Shown here: one piece after another, positions 44,580-52,781 of the stretch | Layout: every line of letters starts with the position of its first letter | How positions within the stretch are numbered: the stretch's first letter is position 1 | From: an uncultured Marinobacter sp. | GTDB lineage: Bacteria; Pseudomonadota; Gammaproteobacteria; Pseudomonadales; Oleiphilaceae | NCBI RefSeq assembly: GCF_947259545.1 | Contig: NZ_CAMYMK010000008.1 | Coordinates: 372,001-436,000, forward strand | Direction: 5' to 3' | DNA: 64,000 nucleotides | Position numbers and translations under genes: made by a program | The notes under the pieces: model-generated | Told to the model about the DNA's origin: nothing | What the model saw: the letters and a program-made list of their open reading frames with translations, nothing else | The model's database searches: none

Positions 44580-47197
44580 ACTCCAGCAATCTGTTGATAC
44601 GCTTTCGCCTCATCGAAAGCGGTTTCGTTGATTTTGAACCTGTTGTCAGTCAGCTGTTCTGCAATTTCCCCTGGGAAAAGCTCGGTTAAGTTGCGCGTGA
44701 AGGCATGAGTACCAGTCGTTCCTGGAGTGATGAATTTATGCTCGGGAGCTTTGGCAGGGTCGTTCAAGACCCATCCTATACGCTCGTAATCTTCGAAAAA
44801 ATATTCCTGGAGCAGGGGAATGACCTTGTCGCGGAATATGTGCCGGAGAGCCGCCTGTCGTTCTGATTCAGATTCCATGCCTACCAACTCCATGAAATAG
44901 GCGTGACCAATCTGATGGTCGGAATCTAGCAGGATCTCGATTCGCTGGTTCATTACATCTAATAGCGTATCTAGGGGAATGTCGTGAACAGTGACCTCGG
45001 AAAGGCTGCTGGGGTCCGGAAGCATTTCAACAAAACTGAAGCGTCGACGAAGCGCCAAATCCAGCTGTGCCAACGACTTGTCCGCCGTGTTCATTGTGCC
45101 AATCACAAATACATTGGAAGGTACTGAAAACTGATCTTTGGAATAGGGCAGTGTCACAGATTGCGCGTCAGGTGCACCGGCTCGCTTGCTCGGCTCCAAA
45201 AGGGTAATGAGTTCACCGAAAATCCGGGCGATGTTGCCTCTGTTAATCTCATCAACGATTAATACGTGCGGCGGTGCCTCCTCCTCCGGCGATTCAGAGG
45301 ACACCATCTCCAATAAACGCTCCGTATTCAGTTTGGAGTGCTTGAGCTTATAGAGCGTCATCTGAGTAAATTGGCTGCTATATAGCTCACTCACAGGCCG
45401 AGAATTTTCGTAGACCTGTAACCATTTGACGTCACGGGCTTGGTGAAACCAATCAGGCTTATCTCCAAGTTTTTTGTGTTGGGCAGTGACCTCCGCAATG
45501 GCACGGAATCGAGAATTGCCGTCCGAAATAACAAGCAAATCGCCCTCTTTTACCTGGTTTCTAAAGGTATTAACGGCTCGAAATGCGTATTCTTGGCTTT
45601 CAGAAGGATAGCGCTCGAGGTATCGCTTTTTGACAGACTCGTAGTCATCGCACTCTGAGAAGTCAGCGTCTCCGCCCCATCCCAAGAGTACATAATCGTT
45701 CTCAAGGCACTCAGTAAAAACCTCACTGGCTTCAGCCGTTTGAGAATTGCCCAACGACATTTTCCAGATAGCCCGATTCGATAGGCTTTCAGGTGAGATG
45801 GTTTGATGAGCGATTACTCTTTTGTCGGCGTTTTTGCATAAGGTTTTGAAGACGCCGTCTCGCACGGGATAGTGAAGCTCACCCGTTTCTGGGTCGCTTT
45901 CAGCCCTTATTCCCTCAATGAAGTCCTCGTAAGCAAAGCTCTGGTGGAAAGTCGTAAACTGAATTCTTTCTGACCGAACCAGTTCGTCAAACCTTGCTTT
46001 GATCGCTGCTCTGCTCTTATGGGATTCAGCTCGATCAGCGTTTTCTTGGTACCAAACTGGATCAGCGATTCGGACGGCTAGATCAGTAGTACGGTACGTC
46101 TTCCCGGTTCCCGGAGGCCCATAGAGAATCTGATTGAGTGGTTCAGTAGGCATATTACTCTCTTCTTTCTGGGGAAAACTTCCTTCAGAATTGGTTTCAG
46201 AAATATCGCCATCCTCCTCGTCATACCACTCTAATAGCGTGTCCAGCTCGTCCATAGATGACACAGATACCAAGTAGGCTGTACTACCCTTTGCAAGGGA
46301 TGGGGCGTGTTGTTTTAAGTGATGGTTACGGGTGTCTTGCGGGCCGTACTTCCTCACGTTTTCGAGTTCGATTTCTTCGGGAGGTTTGTCCCCAATAAAG
46401 ATTTTTACTGACTTCGGTTTAGGATCAAGGGCAATAGGCTTCCCATTCGTACACTTGAATCCCGCGATATGCCTCGTTCCCGAGTAGGTTCCCGGATAGA
46501 CCTTTTTTAGGTGCTCAACTGCGGTTTCCGAGTTGAATGGCGTGCTTTGATTCTCGTACCAAGCCTGGTACGAAATTTCCCAAAATGGCTTGTCGGTGAG
46601 ATCGCGGACACGTTGGAGGCATAGCCTGTAGTCCTGCCATTTAGGTTTTGGAATCTCCAGGTCGTTCGAGGTAAGCCAGTGCCGAGTTTGTCCGTCCACC
46701 GGTAAATAGATGTCCGGGTAAGCGTAAAATAGACACTGGGTAAGCTTCGCGAAACCTGTCCCTTTAATTGAGAGCACAGTTTGAAACTGCTCACCATCGA
46801 CCTCAGAGGTGGCCGCATCCCGAAAAAATTTCCAGAGTGTGCTGATGGTTCCTGGAGCCCGAGATTTGGCGTATGGAAAAAGCCAAACCTTCAACGGCTG
46901 AGCACTTGGCACGCCGGAAAAATCAGTGGGAGGCGGTGCATCCAGGCCTATTAGCTCTATCAGTTCCTTGAACAGCTTCGCGCGATTCTCTTCCCCATAT
47001 TTCATGAAGATGGCAAAAAAGCTAAATGGGTCAATTTCTTGTAAAGGCACCTTTTCACCGGCCTCATTTTTGTCGGTGAGTCCCTTTTTTATTCCCAATT
47101 CTTGTAGGATTGCGATGAGTTCTGGTTGTCGGTCCTCATAATCCTTGATCCACTGCGTGAGTGCTTTAAACGCTGGTATCCAAGTGTACTGCTCCAC
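44576..47197 (-). CDS. mcrB: McrB-type AAA+ GTPase with EVE-like insertion
   Basis: 873 residues from GTG 47197, chosen because AAGGA lies 7 bases upstream; the alternative TTG at 47305 adds 36 low-quality residues. N-terminal domain (about 40-250, WLFPYAKSRAPGTISTLWKFF...) is of the kind used for target recognition in McrB-like proteins. Walker A LYGPPGTGKT at about 359-368 and Walker B VLIVDEINRG at about 645-654 are split by an EVE/PUA-like domain (about 475-614, VLLGWGGDADFSE... and VKEGDLLVISDGNSRFRAIAEV). Sensor 1 GTMNTADKS and LALRRRFSF follow. EVE domains read modified bases, so this insertion may help sense methylated or hypermodified DNA. Confidence 0.87.
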   Translation of the reverse strand: MEQYTWIPAFKALTQWIKDYEDRQPELIAILQELGIKKGLTDKNEAGEKVPLQEIDPFSFFAIFMKYGEENRAKLFKELIELIGLDAPPPTDFSGVPSAQPLKVWLFPYAKSRAPGTISTLWKFFRDAATSEVDGEQFQTVLSIKGTGFAKLTQCLFYAYPDIYLPVDGQTRHWLTSNDLEIPKPKWQDYRLCLQRVRDLTDKPFWEISYQAWYENQSTPFNSETAVEHLKKVYPGTYSGTRHIAGFKCTNGKPIALDPKPKSVKIFIGDKPPEEIELENVRKYGPQDTRNHHLKQHAPSLAKGSTAYLVSVSSMDELDTLLEWYDEEDGDISETNSEGSFPQKEESNMPTEPLNQILYGPPGTGKTYRTTDLAVRIADPVWYQENADRAESHKSRAAIKARFDELVRSERIQFTTFHQSFAYEDFIEGIRAESDPETGELHYPVRDGVFKTLCKNADKRVIAHQTISPESLSNRAIWKMSLGNSQTAEASEVFTECLENDYVLLGWGGDADFSECDDYESVKKRYLERYPSESQEYAFRAVNTFRNQVKEGDLLVISDGNSRFRAIAEVTAQHKKLGDKPDWFHQARDVKWLQVYENSRPVSELYSSQFTQMTLYKLKHSKLNTERLLEMVSSESPEEEAPPHVLIVDEINRGNIARIFGELITLLEPSKRAGAPDAQSVTLPYSKDQFSVPSNVFVIGTMNTADKSLAQLDLALRRRFSFVEMLPDPSSLSEVTVHDIPLDTLLDVMNQRIEILLDSDHQIGHAYFMELVGMESESERQAALRHIFRDKVIPLLQEYFFEDYERIGWVLNDPAKAPEHKFITPGTTGTHAFTRNLTELFPGEIAEQLTDNRFKINETAFDEAKAYQQIAGV

Positions 47198-47485
47198 CTG
47201 CCGATCCTTTTTGTTGGTAGTCAGTTTGTCTGTCGGGCTGCGCTCCGATCCAAGTCGCAAGCAAGCAAACGACGATAACTTATAGCCAAACGATAGGTCC
47301 TTCAAAAGGGAAAAGTATTTTTCACTTCATAGACTTACCATCCTACCTGGTCTATTGGCAGAATGTCGTCTAAATTGGCATATTTAGAATGCTGAAAAAA
47401 ATGAAATGGCGCTCAAGTTTTCGCCAAGCACCATGCCTGACAGTTCTTGCATTCTTAATCCTTGCACACAAGGAGGTTGCACCCA

Positions 47486-50400
47486 ATGAGGCACCTGGAT
47501 GGTCATTTCCAACTCACTGCGACGGACCTAGTCGCCCATAGCGCCTGTAACCATTTGGTCGCCCTTGAAAAGCAGGTGGCTCAAGGAGAGCGTGAAAAGC
47601 CGGATCACTACGATCCCCTCCTGGAAATTTTGCGTGAGCGCGGACAGCGGCACGAGCAGGGTTACCTTGAGCACTTAAAATCTTCGGGACTGGATGTCAC
47701 TGCCATCGAAGGGGTCGAAGTAAACGAACAAAGCATCGATCAAACCGTTGAGGCAATGAGAGCTGGTGCGCCAATCATTGCTCAGGCCGCTCTCAGAAAC
47801 GGGAGCTGGAGTGGAAGGGCCGACTTTCTGAAACGAGTAGAAAAGCCCAGTGCGCTGGGTGACTGGTCGTATGAAATTATTGATACAAAATTAGCGCGAG
47901 AGACCAAGGGTGGAACCGTTCTTCAGCTCTGCCTCTACGCCGATCTTCTGGCGAGCGTTCAAGAAGTCGATCCCGAATTTATATTTGTAGTTGCGCCATG
48001 GAGTGACTACGAACCGCAAAGATATCGGTTCGCGGACTATGCGGCTTATTTCCGGCAGGTTCGGAAAGCAGCCGAAACAGACATCACTACTGACGAGCCC
48101 GGCGAAACCTATCCGGACCCGAAATCGCACTGTGACATTTGCCGCTGGCAAACCCAGTGTGACCAGAGACGGCGAGATGACGACCATCTCTGTTTAGTTG
48201 CCAACATCAGCAAAGCACAAATCGTTGAGCTGAATGCCAACGGCATTGCCACTATGAAAGACCTGGCAGACCTTCCAACACCAATCCCGTTTGAGCCAAA
48301 ACGAGGCACAAAACCTTCTTTGGAGAAAGCCCGAGCCCAAGCTCGGATTCAGGTTGTCGCCCGGGAGAGTGGTGAACTCGAACATGAGTTTCTCGATCCG
48401 ATTCCAGGTGCTGGATTTGGGGCATTACCAGAGCCCTCAGAAGGCGACGTGTTCTTTGATATTGAAAGCGACCAGTTCGTCGGAGAGCACGGCCTGGAGT
48501 ACTTGTTTGGATATGTCTTTAAGAACAAGAGCGGCGAGATCGAATACAAGGCTGAATGGGCCTTTGGGCCAGGCGAAGAGAAAGCTTCCTTTGAGGGTTT
48601 CATCGACTTTCTAACAGAGCGTCGTCAGCAATACCCGGACATGCATGTCTATCATTTTGCTCCATACGAACCAGCAGCGCTGAAACGGCTCATGGGACGA
48701 TACGCCACGCGCGAAAACGAGATGGACAACTTGCTTCGAGGCTTGGTGTTTGTCGACCTGTTGAGTGTCGTCCGAAACGGGTTGCGCGCCAGCGTGGAAA
48801 GCTACTCCCTGAAAAAGCTGGAGCCGTTCTTCAAATTTGAGCGCAAGGTTTCGCTTCATGATGCCAACGTGGCACTCACTCAGCTTTCATCGCACATTGA
48901 ACTGGATGACTTCGATTCGGTCACCGAGAAGACAAAATTCGTTGTTGAGGCCTACAACGCAGATGACTGCTACTCGACCGCTACTCTGAGAGATTGGCTC
49001 GAAAGGTTACGGGATGAACTAATCAGCGAAGGACACTCTATTGAGAGGCCCGAGCCAGGAGCTGAGCCCAGGGAAGAGGCCGACGAGCAGGCGCAGCGCA
49101 TTCAGGCACTGGTTGACCGTCTGATTGATGGGGTTCCGGTAGCCGAAGACGAGCGTACTCCCGAACAGCACGGACGCTGGATTCTGGCTCATTTGCTAGA
49201 GTGGCATCGCCGTGAAGATAAGTCCTTTTGGTGGGAGTATTTCCGTTTGTGCGACCTTCAGCCAGACGAACTTTTAACCGAGCGTACAGCTATTTCGGGA
49301 TTAGAATTTCTTGAGACAGTTGGCCATTCCAAAACAGGTATTCCAACTGATCGGTATCGATTCGTACCCCAAGATAGTGAAGTTCGAACAGGCGATACAT
49401 TAAAGCAGGTAGGAGGGGGAAATCTCGGATCAGCTGAAAACGTGTCCATGGGCGACGCGACGATAGATATCAAAAAGATGAAAGCCACTGCGAACGACCA
49501 TCCAAAAGCTGTTTTTAAACATACGCACATCCCTAGTAACCCTCAAAAAAACGCTTTGTTTAGATTGGGTGAGTACGTCGCTGACAATGGTTTCGAGGGA
49601 GATGGGCCTTTTATGGCTGGTCGCTATCTGTTGCTGAGGGCTAAAATCGACCCAGGTGAGATAGCGTTGAGACTACCGAATGAGACGGCTCTTGAGTCGG
49701 CACTCAGAGTCGTACCAAGGCTGGACGGTGATGTACTGCCAGTTCAGGGGCCTCCAGGAACAGGAAAATCCTTCACTGGAGCACACGTCATTTGCGATCT
49801 TGTTGAACGAGGAAAACTAGTCGGGATCACCGCAAACAGTCACAGGGTTATCCGCAATCTTCTTGATAAAACGATCAAGGTTGCCACTGAAAATAACTTA
49901 GACCTCACCTGTATCCAAAAACCGGAGAGGGATAGTGATGAACTAGACCTTCCGAGCCTCATTTTCGAAAAAAAATCTGAAGAAGTATTGGGAGCACTGA
50001 CTGACGGTCGCGCCCAGGTTGCAGGAGCCACAAGTTTTTTTTGGGCGTCAGAAGAAGCACAAGGTGTTCTTGATGTTCTTATCGTCGATGAGGCCGCCCA
50101 AATGTCTCTCGCAAACGTGGTAGCAGTATCTGGTTGTGCTAAAAGCTTGATTCTGCTGGGTGACCCTCAACAGCTTGAGCAGCCGACTCAAGGTTCACAC
50201 CCTGATGGAACGGATTGCTCTGCTCTGGATCACCTATTAGAAGGGCACCAGACCATTTCTGACGATCAAGGTCTGTTTCTTGGAATTACTTACCGCCTTC
50301 ATCCAGAAATCTGTCGCTTCAATTCAGAACTGTTCTACGAGAGTAAACTCACCTCCATTCCGAAGGCCGCAAATCATGAGATCAAATCTGATGGCGCTTT

Positions 50401-50893
50401 ATCTGGTACCGGCTTGCGTTACCTGCCAGTGAAGCATAGCGGCAACACAAGCAGTTCTACAGAGGAGGCGGACGAGGTCTTACGAATCGTCAACGAGATC
50501 TTGAACAGCAATACGACCTGGATTGATGGCGAAGGGTGTGAACACGCATTAACTCTGGCCGATATCCTGATTATCGCGCCTTACAACGCCCAAGTATTTG
50601 AGATTCATCAGAGGTTGCCCGATGCAAGGGTCGGTACAGTCGATAAATTTCAGGGTCAGGAGGCCCCCATCACGATTTTTTCAATGGCAACCTCCAGCCA
50701 TGCCGACGCGCCAAGAGGAATGGAGTTTCTTTACAGTCCTAACCGGCTCAATGTCGCTATTTCAAGAGCCAAATGTTTGGCGATACTGGTTGCCTCACCC
50801 GCCGTTTTCGAGGCGGAGTGCAAAACACCGAGGCAGATGCAGCTGGCTAATGCATTTTGTCGATACATCGAGTTGTCGAAAAATGGCTTTTAG
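47486..50893 (+). CDS. RecB-like nuclease / RNase H-like / SF1 helicase fusion (TM0106 type)
   Basis: 1135 residues from ATG 47486 (AAGGAGGT 8 bases upstream). N-terminal RecB/Cas4-like nuclease: Asp113 (SGRADFL), Asp133-Thr-Lys135 (IIDTKLAR), with Cys21, Cys216, Cys219 and Cys225 (CDICRWQTQC) spaced like the iron-sulfur cluster of AddB/Cas4. Middle RNase H-like domain begins GDVFFDIESDQF. C-terminal Upf1/Dna2-like helicase has Walker A GPPGTGKSF, VDEAAQ (Walker B), GDPQQLEQP and RLNVAISRAK. Such proteins are found with DNA repair and defence genes. It is divergent from mcrB with a 288-base gap. Its own pathway is unknown. Confidence 0.88.
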   Translation: MRHLDGHFQLTATDLVAHSACNHLVALEKQVAQGEREKPDHYDPLLEILRERGQRHEQGYLEHLKSSGLDVTAIEGVEVNEQSIDQTVEAMRAGAPIIAQAALRNGSWSGRADFLKRVEKPSALGDWSYEIIDTKLARETKGGTVLQLCLYADLLASVQEVDPEFIFVVAPWSDYEPQRYRFADYAAYFRQVRKAAETDITTDEPGETYPDPKSHCDICRWQTQCDQRRRDDDHLCLVANISKAQIVELNANGIATMKDLADLPTPIPFEPKRGTKPSLEKARAQARIQVVARESGELEHEFLDPIPGAGFGALPEPSEGDVFFDIESDQFVGEHGLEYLFGYVFKNKSGEIEYKAEWAFGPGEEKASFEGFIDFLTERRQQYPDMHVYHFAPYEPAALKRLMGRYATRENEMDNLLRGLVFVDLLSVVRNGLRASVESYSLKKLEPFFKFERKVSLHDANVALTQLSSHIELDDFDSVTEKTKFVVEAYNADDCYSTATLRDWLERLRDELISEGHSIERPEPGAEPREEADEQAQRIQALVDRLIDGVPVAEDERTPEQHGRWILAHLLEWHRREDKSFWWEYFRLCDLQPDELLTERTAISGLEFLETVGHSKTGIPTDRYRFVPQDSEVRTGDTLKQVGGGNLGSAENVSMGDATIDIKKMKATANDHPKAVFKHTHIPSNPQKNALFRLGEYVADNGFEGDGPFMAGRYLLLRAKIDPGEIALRLPNETALESALRVVPRLDGDVLPVQGPPGTGKSFTGAHVICDLVERGKLVGITANSHRVIRNLLDKTIKVATENNLDLTCIQKPERDSDELDLPSLIFEKKSEEVLGALTDGRAQVAGATSFFWASEEAQGVLDVLIVDEAAQMSLANVVAVSGCAKSLILLGDPQQLEQPTQGSHPDGTDCSALDHLLEGHQTISDDQGLFLGITYRLHPEICRFNSELFYESKLTSIPKAANHEIKSDGALSGTGLRYLPVKHSGNTSSSTEEADEVLRIVNEILNSNTTWIDGEGCEHALTLADILIIAPYNAQVFEIHQRLPDARVGTVDKFQGQEAPITIFSMATSSHADAPRGMEFLYSPNRLNVAISRAKCLAILVASPAVFEAECKTPRQMQLANAFCRYIELSKNGF

Positions 50894-51065
50894 AAAAACT
50901 GACTTGGCGACGAAGATTAAGGTCCAAGTTCAGCTCGGTCAGAAACATAGATTTTGGCTGAGAGGATTTACCTTCGGGCTCAGGGACCTTGCGACTTTCG
51001 AAGGTCTTAGCCCGTGTGGTAGCTTCAGTAAACGAAAAGAAAATTACTAAAATGGATGGCTCCAA

Positions 51066-51995
51066 ATGCTAAATCCCTATGAGCGCTGGATTTACTTCCA
51101 CCGTTTCATTCTTGATAGTTCACCTTCTCATGCGCCGCAGATTAATTTGAATGAATGTATAGACGAGCTTAAGAAACTCGTTGACTCCGGCGGCGCGTTT
51201 AAGATGGTTGAGAATGACGAAGCTTGTTTTCGAATTCGTGACTTAAGGGTAAACGAAGAGAATAATTCGGCCGTGTTTTTGCTGATGTACTCCAATTCGA
51301 AAGCTAGCGACCCCGTTTTCAGCAAGCTGACAACAACAGACCTTCGTCCTGAGCCCAAGCTCGACGGCGAGGGCATCGCTGTTTCCGCACATGCAGTTTT
51401 AAGCCTTTCGCCAACAGAAAATGGAGGTAACGAATTTTTGTTTTTGTTGGAGGAAGTGCCTGGCCTTGGCAGGTCAGGTTTGGAGGGATTTTTCCAAACC
51501 ATGTTCCGCGCGGTCACGAAGGGAAGGTTGCACTTCGATGATGAGGAGGAGAATGGCCGAAGTCGTGCATACCGCCCTCGGGTACGAATACTCGCGACGC
51601 CAAGTAAGACCTTCCAAGAGGAGTTGGAGGGTTCAACAGTCGATAGCATAGAACTGGTAGAGCGTATAAAGATCAGTCACTTCGATGAAGAGCACTATTA
51701 CAAAGAGGACGTCAGAACTCTCAAGCTCAAGGTCGTGGATGGAAATGGCGAGAAGCCAACTTTTATCGAGAAGCTGCGTAAGAAAGCCAGAAGTGAAGGT
51801 TTTGATGATCTTAAAATTCGTTACAAGAAAAATGGCGGGAAGAGGAAAACCGCTGTGATGGGCACAGATACAGACGATGTTAAGGATGCACTCGTGGGGC
51901 GCGTTGAATACATAGAGCACGCCCCTGGCTTGTCGCAATGCAGTGACAAAATCGTAAGTTCCTACGCTGCAAAAATTCTCGGGCTTTTGGAATAG
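51066..51995 (+). CDS. Unrecognised cytosolic protein, first of a two-gene module
   Basis: 309 residues, no TM segment, starts MLNPYERWIYFHRF. Three parts: an N-terminal acidic helical/beta region (about 25-110, including FRIRDLRVNEENNSAVFLL), a central EFLFLLEEVPGLGRSGLEGF block with a charged RLHFDDEEENGRSR loop, and a C-terminal basic stretch (KLRKKARSEGFDDLKIRYKKNGGKRK). No catalytic motif recognised. It begins 172 bases after the helicase gene and ends 4 bases before a four-TM gene whose SD (AGGA) overlaps its stop. Soluble sensor plus membrane effector is a common defence arrangement, but this family is not one I can name. Confidence 0.8.
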   Translation: MLNPYERWIYFHRFILDSSPSHAPQINLNECIDELKKLVDSGGAFKMVENDEACFRIRDLRVNEENNSAVFLLMYSNSKASDPVFSKLTTTDLRPEPKLDGEGIAVSAHAVLSLSPTENGGNEFLFLLEEVPGLGRSGLEGFFQTMFRAVTKGRLHFDDEEENGRSRAYRPRVRILATPSKTFQEELEGSTVDSIELVERIKISHFDEEHYYKEDVRTLKLKVVDGNGEKPTFIEKLRKKARSEGFDDLKIRYKKNGGKRKTAVMGTDTDDVKDALVGRVEYIEHAPGLSQCSDKIVSSYAAKILGLLE

Positions 51996-51999
51996 GATT

Positions 52000-52632
52000 A
52001 TGGTTCCTGGTCTTCGGCAGCTCTTTACTCCACTAGCCTATTTAAGGATCAGGAATCCAATCAAACCCTGGTTTGATTGGTACATCCCTTTGGTCATAAC
52101 CGCTTTGGTGTTCACTCTTTTGATGCTTTTGCCTGGCAGGGTGAACCTTTTCGGAGAGACCGGCTTAGTTGCCCATGTGACACAGCTACTTCAAATGCTA
52201 ATTGGGTTTTACATTGCCGCCCTGGCAGCCGTGGCAACCTTTCCATCAAAAGTTCTTGATCAACCGTTTGCCGGAGATCCGGTCCAGATCAGGGTAGAAA
52301 GAAAAGGGCAAAGAAAGCTAATTCCAATTAACCGAAGACGGTTCTTGTCTTATCTCTTTGGTTATCTGGCTTTCCTCAGTCTTTTTTTATTTTTGATTGG
52401 GATGTCAATCAGCGTGCTGCATAACAATCTGGCGTCTCTTTTGCCAAAACAAATGATTACGTGGACCAAGCCAGGGTTTACGTTCGTCTACATTTTCTTA
52501 ATCTCCAATCTAATGGTCACTACGTTACTTGGCTTGCACTATCTAACAGATCGTATTCATAGGCCGCCAGATGGCGATGGTTCTCTGTTGCCCGAGAAGC
52601 CGGATTCGGCTCATAAGTCGGATGAAGACTGA
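52000..52632 (+). CDS. Four-TM membrane protein, second of a two-gene module
   Basis: 210 residues with four clear hydrophobic segments: about 27-46 (WYIPLVITALVFTLLMLLPG), 56-82 (QMLIGFYIAALAAVATFP), 117-140 (YLFGYLAFLSLFLFLIGMS) and 160-182 (FVYIFLISNLMVTTLLGLHY). A basic loop (RVERKGQRKLIPINRRRF) lies between TM2 and TM3, and the C terminus is charged (KPDSAHKSDED). Likely inner membrane. Four bases after the 309-residue gene, so co-translated. A 23-bp perfect palindrome follows 82 bases downstream. May be a pore-forming or membrane-disrupting effector; inference only. Confidence 0.8.
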   Translation: MVPGLRQLFTPLAYLRIRNPIKPWFDWYIPLVITALVFTLLMLLPGRVNLFGETGLVAHVTQLLQMLIGFYIAALAAVATFPSKVLDQPFAGDPVQIRVERKGQRKLIPINRRRFLSYLFGYLAFLSLFLFLIGMSISVLHNNLASLLPKQMITWTKPGFTFVYIFLISNLMVTTLLGLHYLTDRIHRPPDGDGSLLPEKPDSAHKSDED

Positions 52633-52714
52633 CCCTCCGAGAGCACGTTTTGGGAATATTTTCTATCTTTCGCACGACTCAAAGCCTGACTATACAATTC
52701 AGTTAGAAGGTGTC

Positions 52715-52764
52715 TTCTTCCCAGTTATACGTCAAAATATTTTTTGACGTATAACTGGGAAGAA
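52715..52764. terminator. 23-bp perfect palindrome between convergent genes
   Basis: Arms 52715-52737 and 52742-52764 are exact complements around a TATT loop. It separates the membrane-protein gene (plus) from hsdR (minus) and has A/T at the loop side of the stem. A bidirectional terminator is the simplest reading; a cruciform or small-element remnant is possible. Confidence 0.75.
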
Positions 52765-52781
52765 CCAATCGCTCGAAAGCT

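Noticed and set aside
47198..47305. TTG start for mcrB
   Set aside because: No SD, and the added 36 residues look unlike the family; GTG 47197 has AAGGA at good spacing.
50975..51014. Imperfect hairpin after the helicase gene
   Set aside because: Broken stem with no T run; too weak to call a terminator.
50598..51050. Plus-strand frame overlapping the helicase 3' end
   Set aside because: Mostly an alternative frame of the helicase gene with a random-looking tail.
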